DNA of 64,000 nt from Microbacterium maritypicum. Its GTDB lineage: Bacteria; Actinomycetota; Actinomycetes; Actinomycetales; Microbacteriaceae. The stretch spans positions 2,046,001-2,110,000 of the forward strand of contig NZ_WAAQ01000001.1 of assembly GCF_008868125.1 (NCBI RefSeq), given 5' to 3'. Made by a program: the position numbers and the translations under genes. Each line of letters starts with the position of its first letter. Position 1 is the stretch's first letter. The notes below the pieces were generated by a model. That model saw only the letters and a list, made by a program, of their open reading frames with translations. It did no database searches and was not told the DNA's origin. This document shows, one piece after another, positions 26,880-39,068 of this stretch.

Positions 26880-28783
26880 CTAGCGAGTGGACAGGTGCGT
26901 GTGGATGTTCTGAGCGAGCACGGGACCGATTCCCTGGACTTCTTCGATCTGTCCCGGCTCGGCCGCACGCAGAGCGGTGACCGAGCCGAAGTGCTTGAGC
27001 AGCACCTTGATGCGCGCGGCGCCGAGCCCCGGCACCTCGGCGAGCACCGAACTGATGTCGTTTCGCCGCTTCTTGCGCTGATGTGTGATCGCGAACCGGT
27101 GCGCCTCGTCGCGCAGACGCTGCAGCAGGTAGAGCGCCTCACTCGTGCGGGGCAGGATCACGGGGAAGTCGTCTCCGGGGAGCCAGACCTCTTCGAGTCG
27201 CTTGGCGATGCCGCAGACCGCGATCTCGGTGTGTCCGGCATCGCGCAGCGCTCGCGCCGCAGCTTCGACCTGCGGTTGGCCGCCGTCGACCAGGAGCAGC
27301 TGAGGCGGGTAGGCGAAACGGGGCTTGCGGCGCACCGTCGCCTCGCCTACGTCTTCCGCGACGACCTCGTCGGTCGTCGGGTCGATCGTCTCCGACTCGT
27401 CAGGACGATCGAGGTAGGCGAGCCGTCGACGGAGCACCTGGTACATCGAGTCCGTGTCGTCCGTGGTCTCGGCGATGTTGAACGATCGGTACTGATCTTT
27501 GCGGGGCAGCCCGTCTTCGAAGACCACCATCGACGCCACGACATTCGTGCCGCCCAGGTGCGAGATGTCGAAGCACTCGATGCGCAAGGGCGCCTCGTCC
27601 ATGCCGAGGGCCTCCTGCAGGTCTGTGAGTGCCTGGGTGCGCGCGACATAGTCGGTGGTGCGACGGGTCTTGTGACGGATGAGCGCCTGCTGCGCGTTCA
27701 GAGTCGCGGTGCGCATGAGGTCGGCACGCTGACCGCGCTGTGCGACCGCGATCTCGACCTTCTTGCCCCGACGCTCGCGCAGCCACTCCTCGAGCTCCGC
27801 GGCGTCGTCGGGCAGGGTGGGGACCAGGATGCGCCGCGGAACGTCCTGTGCCTCGCCGTAGGCCTGCTGCAGCACCTGCTCAACGAGCTCGCCGCTGGAG
27901 ATGTCGATCTCCTTCTCGATCGTCAGCGCGCGCACACCGCGCACTCTGCCACCGCGGATCACGAAGTGCTGCACCGCAGCGGCCAGCTCGTCCTCGGCGA
28001 TGCCGAACAGGTCGGCGTCCTCGTCACTGGGGAGCACGAGTGCGCTCTTGCCGAGTACCGCCTCGATCGCGGAGAGCTTGTCGCGATACTTCGCCGCCGC
28101 TTCGTAGTCCATCGCCGCGGAGGCCGCCAGCATCCGCTTGGTGAGTTCACGGGTGAAGCGCTCGTCGCCACCGGCCATGAACGCGACGAAGTCGTCGACC
28201 ATGGCGCGGTGCTCCTCGATGCTCACCGTCATCGAGCACGGACCACCGCACTTGCCGATCTGTCCGGGGAAGCACGGCCTGCCCGTCTGCATGGCGCGCC
28301 GGTAGCTGGAGTCGCTGCACGTACGGATCGGGAACGCCTTGACCATCAGGTCGATGGTCTCGTGCACCGCCCACACCTTCGGGAACGGACCGAAGTACCG
28401 CGCCCCCGGGATCTTCCGGTTGCGGGTCACGATCACGCGGGGCGCTTCGTCCGCGAGCGTCACCGCCATGAACGGGTACGACTTGTCGTCTTTGTAGCGC
28501 ACGTTGAAGGGCGGATCGAACTCCTTGATCCACATGTACTCGAGCTGCAGCGAATCGACGTCGGTCGGCACGACGGTCCACTCGACGGAGGCCGCGGTTG
28601 TCACCATGCGCCGCGTGCGCTCGTGCAGCGTGCGTAGCGGCGCGAAGTAGTTCGAGAGGCGCTGACGAAGGTTCTTCGCCTTGCCGACGTAGAGCACCCG
28701 ACCGGCGGCGTCGCGGAAGCGGTACACGCCGGGGTCGGTGGGGATCTCCCCCGGCCTCGGCTTGTACGACAGGACGTCGGCCA

Positions 28784-28784
<1 letters not shown>
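26880..28784 (-). CDS. uvrC: Excinuclease ABC subunit C
   Basis: Dual-incision nuclease of nucleotide excision repair. The 634-residue protein has an N-terminal GIY-YIG nuclease domain ([20 protein letters not shown]), a UvrB-binding UVR motif (around 203-235, [13 protein letters not shown]), the C-terminal RNase H-like nuclease with [13 protein letters not shown], and tandem helix-hairpin-helix motifs at the end ([25 protein letters not shown]). Its ATG overlaps the uvrA stop by one base (TGATG), so uvrA-uvrC-rapZ look like one operon. Confidence 0.97.
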
Positions 28785-31672
<2,888 letters not shown>

Positions 31673-31729
31673 CGAACAAGTCTACGAGGGGCCACGGACA
31701 TTGGCTCCGCGAGGACGCTGACCCACACC

Positions 31730-32275
31730 TCAGTCCTGTACCTGAGGCACCTTCCGCGGAGCATCCGACCTCCGCACGGCTCGAACCGCGAGCAGCACCC
31801 CGAACACGAGCGCCACGGCGGCGAGCGGGGCGAGCACTGCGATCCCATGGTCGACGTTCGAGGGCGCGAGCACCCACACGCCGAAGACGACAGGTTGCGC
31901 CAGCAGCTGCACGACGAGGAAGCGCGCAAGGCTCGGCCACAGCACGGCGAGGGCGACGCGCGAGGAGATCGGGATCTCGAGACTCACCGATGCGAGGACG
32001 TGGATCGCGGGAACGAGCAGCACGGCGAGGGCTGTGCGTCCCGGATCCGATTCGGTCAGGAGGACGCCCAGAACGAGGCAGGCGGCCCCGAACCACGCCG
32101 CCAGTGATCGCGGGAGCGCCACCGCGACGAGAGCGGCGACGACCGCCACCCCCTGCCACAGGGGGAAGGGAACGAGCACGACAGCGCCGCCCCACACGAT
32201 CGCGAGGATCAGGAGGCGGACGGTGATCCCGGGAACAGCGGCACGCACCCGGAACGAACGGAGACCGCGCGTCAT
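31730..32275 (-). CDS. Small multi-pass membrane protein, end of MoxR operon
   Basis: A 181-residue hydrophobic protein with about five predicted transmembrane helices and a short basic C-terminal tail. No recognisable family motif. Its ATG (32275) overlaps the stop of the DUF58 gene (ATGA), so it is the fifth and last gene of the DUF4129-moxR-DUF58 operon and probably works with that system. The usual last gene in related operons encodes a transglutaminase-core membrane protein; this one has no transglutaminase domain. Confidence 0.8.
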   Translation of the reverse strand: MTRGLRSFRVRAAVPGITVRLLILAIVWGGAVVLVPFPLWQGVAVVAALVAVALPRSLAAWFGAACLVLGVLLTESDPGRTALAVLLVPAIHVLASVSLEIPISSRVALAVLWPSLARFLVVQLLAQPVVFGVWVLAPSNVDHGIAVLAPLAAVALVFGVLLAVRAVRRSDAPRKVPQVQD

Positions 32276-33585
32276 CGCCGCACCGTCCGCATCCGTCGCT
32301 GGCGAAGGGCAGCGAGCCGCATCGCGACGTCGATGTCGGGATCCGTCCATGCGACGACCTCGACCCCGGCATGTCGGAGCTCGACGAGGATGTCGGAGCG
32401 TTCAGCGAGCAGCGTGCGCAGTGCGATGCGCTGCTCACGAGTGAGCCGACTCCGGTCGGGAATCGGGAGCACATCGACCGCGACCACGACATGACCCGCC
32501 GCCCGCCACCGGGTGGCCAGCTGAGCGGCGACGCCGTCGAAGAACGTCGAGAGCACGAAGACGATGGATCCCGACGGCACGACCGGCGACCGCCGGTAAC
32601 GGGACACCTCCGCGCTCTGTCCGGTCGCCGCGATCATGTCCCGCACGCGTGCGAGGTGGCGCGGGCCGCCACCTGAGGGAAGGCTGCGGCCTCCGGGCGA
32701 CAACGCGTGGTACGCGACCCGATCACCGACACCCACCGCCGCTGTGGCGATGGAGAGGGCAGCCTCACGCGCGAGATCCAGCGAGGTGACCCCTGACCGG
32801 TCGGCGTCGTCCGCTCCCCAGGAGGCGACCACGGTCCCCAGATCCTCCGCGGTGTCCACGGCGATCACCACCGAGGAATCGCTGAGGGTCGTGCTGCGTC
32901 GAACGAGGAGTTCGCCCGGTCGACGAGCCGCGCGAGCCGTCGCCCGCCAGTCGACGCGGCGCAGCTCGTCGCCGGGGACGAACGGATGGATATCGCGGAA
33001 GTCACCGCCCTGACCGGGGCGGACACCTTCGTGGGCGCCGTGCAGACCCGTCAGCCGGGGAGCGACCGGAAGCTGCCCGATCCGGACCTGCCTGGGCGGG
33101 GTGTTCCACTCCAGCACGACGCGGGGGCCGGCTTCCGAGACCCATGCGCCGTCGAGTGCGATGCCGCGCACGGTCACTCCGAGGAGCTCCACAGGACCGG
33201 AGTGCTGCAGGCGGTTGCGGGTGAGGAGGATGGAGTGCCCCGGTCGCGCATCGGCGAGCCCGGACCGCCGCGCCTCCTGATCGATCGCCACCTGGACCCA
33301 GTCGCTGTCGAGGATCGCATCGACTTCCGCCAGTACCTCCGACGAGTCTCCCGAACCCTCGACGTGCGCACGCAGTTCGATCGACATCGTGGAATCCCGA
33401 GGCCGACGCATCAGCATCCATGCTGTCCCGAGGGCGAGCGGAAGTCCGATGCCGACGACATCGGGCCGCGAGAACACGAGCCCCACGGCAGCCAGGAGCG
33501 CCGAGCCGGCAACGCCGATCGCGATCACGGGCGTCCGGCTCCAGCGCGCAGAGGAGCGCGCCGTGACGCGGACCGGCTCGGTCAC
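32272..33585 (-). CDS. DUF58 domain membrane protein (MoxR partner)
   Basis: A 437-residue protein with two N-terminal transmembrane segments (about 17-37 and 42-58) and a large cytoplasmic part containing the DUF58 signature: DIHPFVPGDELRRVDWRATAR at 199-218 (core GDELRRVDWRATA). The C-terminal region resembles a von Willebrand A-like fold (SSVVIAVDTAEDL), common in partners of MoxR ATPases. The GTG start (33585) overlaps the moxR stop (GTGA). In characterised cases MoxR-DUF58 pairs assist assembly or activation of other proteins; the target here is unknown. Confidence 0.9.
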   Translation of the reverse strand: MTEPVRVTARSSARWSRTPVIAIGVAGSALLAAVGLVFSRPDVVGIGLPLALGTAWMLMRRPRDSTMSIELRAHVEGSGDSSEVLAEVDAILDSDWVQVAIDQEARRSGLADARPGHSILLTRNRLQHSGPVELLGVTVRGIALDGAWVSEAGPRVVLEWNTPPRQVRIGQLPVAPRLTGLHGAHEGVRPGQGGDFRDIHPFVPGDELRRVDWRATARAARRPGELLVRRSTTLSDSSVVIAVDTAEDLGTVVASWGADDADRSGVTSLDLAREAALSIATAAVGVGDRVAYHALSPGGRSLPSGGGPRHLARVRDMIAATGQSAEVSRYRRSPVVPSGSIVFVLSTFFDGVAAQLATRWRAAGHVVVAVDVLPIPDRSRLTREQRIALRTLLAERSDILVELRHAGVEVVAWTDPDIDVAMRLAALRQRRMRTVRR

Positions 33586-34553
33586 CGCACCGCGGCCACG
33601 GTCGGCGGCACGGGCGTGCTCTCGACCACCGCGGCCACGACAGTCCGGGGGTCGATTCCCTGTGCCCACGCCTGAGGTGTGAGCGTGAGGCGGTGCGCGA
33701 GCACCGCCTCCGCGATGCGTTTGATGTCGTCTGGACGGACGAAGTCTCGTCCGTCCAGCGCCGCGAGTGCGCGACCGAGCAGCACGAGAGACTGCGATCC
33801 GCGCGGCGAGGCTCCGACGGCGACATGCGTCGCCTCCCGCGTGGACTTCGTCAGCTCCACACAGTACCTGGCGACATCGGCGTCGACATGGATCCTCTCG
33901 ACGGCTGCTTGGATAGCGAGGAGACCTGCCGCGTCGACGACGGAATCGACGGACGCATCGGGACTCTGTCGGCGGACGCGGTCGAGGATGATGCGCGTCT
34001 CGTCCTCCTGTGCGGGGTAGCCGACGGCGAGGCGCACCATGAAGCGGTCGAGTTGCGCCTCGGGAAGCGCGTACGTCCCCTCGTACTCGATGGGGTTCGA
34101 GGTCGCGATCACGTGGAACGGCAGTGGGAGCGGGAAGCTGTTCCCCTCGACGGTGACCTGATGCTCCGCCATGGCCTCCAGCATCGCCGACTGGGTCCTG
34201 GGTGTCGTGCGGTTCACCTCGTCGGCGAGGAGCAGCCCGGTGAAGATCGGCCCGGGCCGGAACACGAAGTCGCCGGTGGCCGGCGCGTAGACGTAGGAGC
34301 CGGTGACATCCCCGGGGAGCATGTCCGGAGTGCACTGCAGGCGACGGAAGTCGAGGCCGAGCGCCGACGCCAGACTCCGTGCGGCGAGCGTCTTCCCCAA
34401 ACCCGGAACATCCTCGAAGAGCACATGGCCACCCGCGAGGATCGCAGCGAGGGCGATCGTGAGGGGCTCGTCCATCCCGACGACGGCGCCGCGGACGCTG
34501 TCGAGCACTCGACGCCCGGTCTCGGCGATCTGGGTGGTCTCCTGGCTGCTCAT
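33582..34553 (-). CDS. MoxR-family AAA+ ATPase
   Basis: A 323-residue AAA+ ATPase, with Walker A DVPGLGKT (48-55), the QCTPDMLPGDVTGS block, Walker B LLLADEVNR (about 107-115), sensor region ATSNPIEYEGTYALPEAQLDRF and a C-terminal lid. MoxR proteins are chaperone-like remodellers. It forms a coupled pair with the DUF58 gene downstream (GTGA overlap) and overlaps the upstream small membrane gene (ATGA). The whole five-gene operon is translated from overlapping frames. Confidence 0.94.
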   Translation of the reverse strand: MSSQETTQIAETGRRVLDSVRGAVVGMDEPLTIALAAILAGGHVLFEDVPGLGKTLAARSLASALGLDFRRLQCTPDMLPGDVTGSYVYAPATGDFVFRPGPIFTGLLLADEVNRTTPRTQSAMLEAMAEHQVTVEGNSFPLPLPFHVIATSNPIEYEGTYALPEAQLDRFMVRLAVGYPAQEDETRIILDRVRRQSPDASVDSVVDAAGLLAIQAAVERIHVDADVARYCVELTKSTREATHVAVGASPRGSQSLVLLGRALAALDGRDFVRPDDIKRIAEAVLAHRLTLTPQAWAQGIDPRTVVAAVVESTPVPPTVAAVR

Positions 34554-35023
34554 CCGGTCTCCTCCGTGTCGTTCGGGATTCGTTCGATCGCGTCGAGCAC
34601 GATCTCGATGTCGGTGCGCTGCACTTCGCGACGGTGCAGGGCGTCGCGCACCCCCTCACCGAGGAGGGCGTCGATGCGAGCGTGCTGCGTGGGGTCATCG
34701 AGGTCGAGTCCACGCAGGGCGAGGCGTCTTCTCAGCACGCCCTGCACCCGGCGCACGACGACGTGGCCGGCCACACCCGTACGCGTGTTGATCGCCCAGG
34801 CCATGCGTGACACCTCGGAGCCGCGCGAGTCGCGGCCGGGCTTCTCGGGAGGCCACGCAGGCCCGACCTCGATGAACTCCTGGCGGCAGGCGACGACCAC
34901 TGCGACGACGAGGATCATCCACGCGAGCACGAACGGCACGGGGAAGCCCAGCTGCGCGAGCAGCAGGAGCACGGCCAGGGCGAGAACGCCGCCGATCCCC
35001 AGGATCAGCATCCGTCGCTTCAT
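34550..35023 (-). CDS. Membrane protein of the MoxR operon
   Basis: A 157-residue protein with two hydrophobic N-terminal transmembrane segments (about 4-20 and 22-40) and a basic, charged cytoplasmic tail with many Arg residues. No family recognised. Its ATG (35023) overlaps the stop of the DUF4129 gene (ATGA) and its stop overlaps moxR's start, with a GGAGGGG Shine-Dalgarno. Operon position between DUF4129 and MoxR is common for a small membrane protein of this cluster. Confidence 0.8.
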   Translation of the reverse strand: MKRRMLILGIGGVLALAVLLLLAQLGFPVPFVLAWMILVVAVVVACRQEFIEVGPAWPPEKPGRDSRGSEVSRMAWAINTRTGVAGHVVVRRVQGVLRRRLALRGLDLDDPTQHARIDALLGEGVRDALHRREVQRTDIEIVLDAIERIPNDTEETG

Positions 35024-35778
35024 CGCCACCCCTCCTGGATGCCTCGGAGGCACTGGGAGGCGCGGGCTCGATCGCTCTCGTCGGCGTCATGACCGCCGAA
35101 GCGGACCTGCTCGTAGAGGGCGAGCAGGGTGACCACGTCGGCGGCGATTCCGGCGCGCCGACCGATGATACGCGCAGTGAACTCCGACGGGGTCTCATTG
35201 CGTCCTCGCCCGGCACCGGCGTCCGCCGCCGACTCCTCCAGGCCCACCCACGCTGCCACGATGCTGTCGCCGGGCACGGGGCGGTCGTCGATCGTCCGCA
35301 GGGCTTCCTCGATTCCTCGTCGGATCGTCGCCTCGTCAGGCTCGACATCCGTCACGGGCGCGGCCACGACCTGGATGGCGACCTGCGCCGCCTCTCGGCG
35401 CGCGAGCGGGCGGTCACGCCACAGCCCCACGAGGTAGCGGATCAGGAGCCGCATACCGAGGTAGGCCATCGCGAGCACAGCGGCGACGACGACCGCGGCG
35501 AGGATGGTGCCGATGATCGCGAGCAGCGGCGAATCCTCCGGAGGCTCCAACGGCGTGGGTGCGGTCTCCGTCGGCGCGGTCGGCAGGACATCCTCGCCAG
35601 TGCGCCCCTCGGTGTCGTCCAACCCTCCGCCGAACTGCGGAATCCCCTGCGTGGCCGCCGCGAACATGATCGTCGCGAAGAAACCTGTTATCGCGAGCAG
35701 CGGGAGCAGAAGCCTCGTTCGAGGCCGTTCTTCACCGGCACGCTGCCGCTCCGGGACCGAGGGCTCGGAGCGCGACAT
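35020..35778 (-). CDS. DUF4129 domain membrane protein
   Basis: A 252-residue protein with two transmembrane segments (about 23-43 and 84-110) separated by an extracellular Pro/Thr-rich stretch, and a cytoplasmic C-terminal helical domain of the DUF4129 type (VAAWVGLEESAADAG, then TPSEFTARI). DUF4129 domains often accompany MoxR, DUF58 and transglutaminase proteins and are thought to bind or be remodelled by them. It is the first gene of the five-gene operon, which starts here; no strong promoter recognised in the 60 bases upstream. Confidence 0.86.
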   Translation of the reverse strand: MSRSEPSVPERQRAGEERPRTRLLLPLLAITGFFATIMFAAATQGIPQFGGGLDDTEGRTGEDVLPTAPTETAPTPLEPPEDSPLLAIIGTILAAVVVAAVLAMAYLGMRLLIRYLVGLWRDRPLARREAAQVAIQVVAAPVTDVEPDEATIRRGIEEALRTIDDRPVPGDSIVAAWVGLEESAADAGAGRGRNETPSEFTARIIGRRAGIAADVVTLLALYEQVRFGGHDADESDRARASQCLRGIQEGWR

Positions 35779-35838
35779 GCCTCCACCCTAGGGGGCTGCT
35801 CCCACGCCACGGGCCCGACCGCGCCGTGAGACGACTCG

Positions 35839-36282
35839 TCAGGCGAGGTCAGGGCGACGACCGGCGAAAGGGCCGAGACCGTCCCGAAGGGCCGCGATCT
35901 CGTCAACGCCCATGCCCACCGCCGCCATGACCTGGTGCGGAACGTCGATCGCCCGATCACGGAGGGCCGACCCCGCTGCGGTGAGCGTGATCTCCAGACG
36001 TCGTTCGTCCTCGCTGCTGCGCTGACGTGCGACCAGCCCCTCGGCTTCGAGCCGTTTCACCAGCGGCGATGCGGTCGCCGGCTCCATGGCGAGGTCGACC
36101 GCCAGATCGTTGAGCGTGCGCGGGGCCCTCTCCCACAGCGCCAGCATGACGAGGTACTGCGGATGCGTGAGGCCCAGCGGCTCGAGGATCGGGCGATACA
36201 GGGCGACGACGTTGCGCGCCGCTGTCACCAGGGCGAAGCAGAGCTGGTTCTCGAGCCGGAGCAGGTCGTCGGATGCCGTCAC
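35839..36282 (-). CDS. OhrR-like MarR-family redox regulator
   Basis: A 147-residue winged-helix regulator of the MarR family. The N-terminal LENQLCFAL places Cys15 at the position of the peroxide-sensing Cys of OhrR, supporting an organic-hydroperoxide sensor; the DNA-binding part is seen in LTHPQYLVMLALWE, MEPATASPLVKRLEAEGL and the wing with SSEDERRLEITLT. The GTG start (36282) lies 7 bases behind a -10-like TATAGT on the minus strand. The gene is divergent from an 80-residue zinc-ribbon protein; a palindromic operator lies between them. No ohr gene is next to it. Confidence 0.88.
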   Translation of the reverse strand: MTASDDLLRLENQLCFALVTAARNVVALYRPILEPLGLTHPQYLVMLALWERAPRTLNDLAVDLAMEPATASPLVKRLEAEGLVARQRSSEDERRLEITLTAAGSALRDRAIDVPHQVMAAVGMGVDEIAALRDGLGPFAGRRPDLA

Positions 36283-36302
36283 AAGGGAGACTATACATCT
36301 GC

Positions 36303-36323
36303 ACTAATAGTTAGTACACTAAC
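36303..36323. promoter_or_regulatory. Overlapping TTAGT/ACTAA operator between OhrR-like gene and zinc-ribbon gene
   Basis: ACTAA (36303-36307), TTAGT (36311-36315) and ACTAAC (36318-36323) form two overlapping dyads, including GTTAGT-AC-ACTAAC at 36310-36323. A plus-strand -10-like TACACT (36315-36320) sits inside, 7 bases before the ATG at 36328, and the minus-strand TATAGT (36295-36290) of the regulator gene lies next to it. Binding would cover the plus promoter -10 and the probable -35 area of the minus promoter, implying shared repression. Confidence 0.75.
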
Positions 36324-36327
36324 GAAC

Positions 36328-36570
36328 ATGGCAAAGGATTCCGACCGCCCACCCCTCCGCACTCGCATCCGCGACGCAGGAGGGTTGTACTCCTGGGTGA
36401 ACACGAACCTCATCCGGTTCGCGGGGCCCGCATCCGTCGGCCCGTACGAGAAGACCCCGCCGCCCAGCGCTGCCGAACGCGCAGAGCGCGCCTGCCCGCT
36501 CTGCGGCGCCCCGATGACGAAGCACGAGATCGACCGCACCGGGCCCAAGACCCTGGTGCACTGCCCATAG
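36328..36570 (+). CDS. Small zinc-ribbon-like protein under OhrR-type control
   Basis: An 80-residue basic protein. The C-terminal half carries CPLCGAPMTKHEIDRTG with Cys56 and Cys59, then His66, His78 and Cys79, a probable zinc-ribbon or knuckle. The N-terminal half is Arg/Pro-rich with an aromatic segment. No signal peptide. The ATG follows a -10-like TACACT by 7 bases within the regulator's operator, so expression is likely induced by the OhrR-like protein's signal. Function unknown; the stop is 2 bases before the convergent TfoX-like gene's stop. Confidence 0.75.
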   Translation: MAKDSDRPPLRTRIRDAGGLYSWVNTNLIRFAGPASVGPYEKTPPPSAAERAERACPLCGAPMTKHEIDRTGPKTLVHCP

Positions 36571-36572
36571 CG

Positions 36573-36923
36573 TCAGTCCTGCTCCGGCGTCTCGACCGCC
36601 GAGCCCGTCGACTCGCGGGCGACATCGAGCCAGAACATGAGCTCCGTGTCGTCTTCGATGGCACCCGGCACCACGTCGATCCACCCCGAACCCATCGTGC
36701 GCGAACCCATCACCGCACGTGCGGCTCCGGGGTGCGTGAGCAGCGCCGCGCCGTTCTCGTCGTCGACGCGCACCAGGAGGACTCCACCGGGACGCGCTCC
36801 GACGAGGATGTGGCCGTCATCGAGGAACGCCCTGGTGCCGAACATGCGCCGCTCTTCGATCCAGGTGTCGGCCCCCAACAAGGCACGCACCCGGTCGGCC
36901 AGCTCGTTCCCCGCAGCGTCCAT
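36573..36923 (-). CDS. TfoX N-terminal domain protein
   Basis: A 116-residue protein of the TfoX/Sxy N-terminal domain type, recognised by the EERRMFGTRAFLDDGHILVGARPGG opening (core RRMFGTRAF) and the later late-domain region with FWLDVARES. Stand-alone TfoX_N proteins are common in actinobacteria and are not necessarily linked to competence. It ends 15 bases before uvrB's stop region upstream, converging with the zinc-ribbon gene. Confidence 0.8.
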   Translation of the reverse strand: MDAAGNELADRVRALLGADTWIEERRMFGTRAFLDDGHILVGARPGGVLLVRVDDENGAALLTHPGAARAVMGSRTMGSGWIDVVPGAIEDDTELMFWLDVARESTGSAVETPEQD

Positions 36924-36937
36924 CGACCAGCCCCCGT

Positions 36938-39010
36938 CTACGCGTGTCCAGCGCGCTCCATGGCGCGGAGCTCCTTCTTGAGATCCTGCACCTCGTCACG
37001 CAGACGCCCGGCGAGTTCGAACTTCAGCTCGGCGGCCGCGGCGAGCATCTGGTCGGACAGGTCCTGGATCGTGGCCTCGAGCTGCTGCGCCCCCTCAGCT
37101 GCGATACCCGTGCGCCGCAGGTTGGGCGTCGGCGATTTGCCCTTGCCCGTCGCGCGGCCTCGACCCGACAGCATCTCCGCCGTGTCTGCACCCTCACGGG
37201 CGAGCACCTCGGTGATGTCGGCGATGCGCTTGCGGAGCGGCTGCGGGTCGATGCCGTGCTCCTTGTTGTACGCGACCTGCTTCTCGCGTCGCCGGTCGGT
37301 CTCCTCGATGGCCTTCGTCATCGAGTCGGTCATCTTGTCGGCGTACATGTGCACCTCGCCGGACACGTTTCGAGCGGCACGACCGATGGTCTGGATGAGG
37401 GAGGTGCCCGAACGCAGGAAGCCCTCCTTGTCGGCGTCGAGGATCGCGACGAGGGACACCTCTGGCAGGTCGAGACCCTCACGCAGGAGGTTGATGCCCA
37501 CGAGGACGTCGTACACCCCGGCGCGCAGCTCGCTGAGCAGCTCGACGCGACGCAACGTGTCGACATCGGAATGCAGGTAACGCACCCGCACCCCGTGCTC
37601 GCCGAGGAAGTCGGTGAGCTCTTCTGCCATCTTCTTCGTGAGAGTCGTGACGAGCACGCGCTCGTCACGCTCGACTCGCAGGCGGATCTCCTCGAGCAGG
37701 TCGTCGATCTGACCCTTCGACGGCTTCACCACGATCTCCGGATCGACAAGGCCCGTCGGGCGGATGATCTGCTCCACGATGCCGTCGGCGATCCCCATCT
37801 CGTACTTCCCGGGGGTGGCCGAGAGGTAGACCGTCTGCCCGATGCGGTTCTTGAACTCGTCCCATCGCAGCGGCCGGTTGTCCATCGCGCTCGGCAGACG
37901 GAAGCCGTGGTCGACGAGCGTGCGCTTGCGAGAAGCATCGCCCTCGTACATGGCGCCGATCTGCGGCACAGTCACGTGCGACTCGTCGATCACCAGCAGG
38001 AAGTCATCCGGGAAGAAGTCGAGCAGGGTGTGCGGCGGCTCGCCGGGCGCGCGCCCATCCATATGCCGCGAGTAGTTCTCGATACCGGAGCAGAAGCCCA
38101 GCTGCTGAAGCATCTCGAGGTCGAAGGTGGTGCGCATACGCAGACGCTGCGCCTCGAGGAGCTTGCCCTGCCGCTCGAACTCGGCCAGACGCTCTTCCAG
38201 CTCCGCCTCGATCGTGCCGATCGAACGCTGGATGACGTCGGTGCCGGCCACGTAGTGCGAAGCCGGGAAGATCGGTACGGCGTCGAGCTTCTCGATCACC
38301 TCTCCGGTCAGCGGGTGGAGCGAGTACAGCGCCTCGATCTCGTCGCCGAACAGCTCGATGCGGATGGCGTGCTCTTCGTAGACGGGGATGATCTCGATGG
38401 TGTCGCCGCGCACACGGAAGTTGCCGCGCGAGAAGTCGACGTCGTTGCGGTTGTACTGCATCGCGATGAACTGCCGGATGAGCGCGTCACGGTCATACCG
38501 CTCCCCCACCTGCAGCGCGACCATGGCACGCAGGTACTCCTCCGGCGCCCCGAGCCCGTAGATGCACGACACTGTCGAGACGACGATGACGTCGCGGCGG
38601 CTCAGCAGAGAGTTCGTCGTGGAGTGGCGCAGTCGCTCGACCTCGGAGTTGATCGACGAGTCCTTCTCGATGAAGGTGTCGGTCTGGGGCACGTAGGCCT
38701 CGGGCTGGTAGTAGTCGTAGTACGACACGAAGTACTCGACCGCGTTGTTCGGCATGAGTTCGCGGAACTCGTTCGCGAGCTGAGCGGCCAGCGTCTTGTT
38801 GTGCGCGAGCACGAGCGTCGGGCGCTGGACCTGCTCGACCAGCCAGGCCGTCGTCGCGGACTTTCCGGTACCGGTCGCGCCGAGCAGGACGACGTCGGTC
38901 TCGCCCGCGTTGATGCGTGCCGCCAGGTCGGCGATGGCCTTGGGCTGGTCGCCTGCAGGCTCGTACTCGCTGATGACCTCGAAGGGTCGGACACTGCGCG
39001 TGGGTTGCAT
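36938..39010 (-). CDS. uvrB: Excinuclease ABC subunit B
   Basis: Helicase-like damage-verification subunit of nucleotide excision repair, 690 residues. Walker [12 protein letters not shown] near residue 42, the beta-hairpin with [12 protein letters not shown] that inserts between DNA strands, the DESH motif, motifs V-VI with IGRAARN, and the C-terminal UVR domain that binds UvrC are all present. The ATG at 39010 is preceded by GGAGGT, itself preceded by a -10-like TACGCT, so a leaderless-type promoter with a Shine-Dalgarno-like patch. A much longer in-frame N-terminal extension into the MFS gene is ignored because the family starts at [12 protein letters not shown]. Confidence 0.98.
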   Translation of the reverse strand: MQPTRSVRPFEVISEYEPAGDQPKAIADLAARINAGETDVVLLGATGTGKSATTAWLVEQVQRPTLVLAHNKTLAAQLANEFRELMPNNAVEYFVSYYDYYQPEAYVPQTDTFIEKDSSINSEVERLRHSTTNSLLSRRDVIVVSTVSCIYGLGAPEEYLRAMVALQVGERYDRDALIRQFIAMQYNRNDVDFSRGNFRVRGDTIEIIPVYEEHAIRIELFGDEIEALYSLHPLTGEVIEKLDAVPIFPASHYVAGTDVIQRSIGTIEAELEERLAEFERQGKLLEAQRLRMRTTFDLEMLQQLGFCSGIENYSRHMDGRAPGEPPHTLLDFFPDDFLLVIDESHVTVPQIGAMYEGDASRKRTLVDHGFRLPSAMDNRPLRWDEFKNRIGQTVYLSATPGKYEMGIADGIVEQIIRPTGLVDPEIVVKPSKGQIDDLLEEIRLRVERDERVLVTTLTKKMAEELTDFLGEHGVRVRYLHSDVDTLRRVELLSELRAGVYDVLVGINLLREGLDLPEVSLVAILDADKEGFLRSGTSLIQTIGRAARNVSGEVHMYADKMTDSMTKAIEETDRRREKQVAYNKEHGIDPQPLRKRIADITEVLAREGADTAEMLSGRGRATGKGKSPTPNLRRTGIAAEGAQQLEATIQDLSDQMLAAAAELKFELAGRLRDEVQDLKKELRAMERAGHA

Positions 39011-39068
39011 ACCTCCAGCGTATGCCGCCCCTCCGACATCGAGGCCGTCGCCCGATGACGAGATGTGC

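Noticed and set aside
36944..39058. Long plus-strand frame opposite uvrB
   Set aside because: Composition is that of an antisense shadow; uvrB is complete and conserved.
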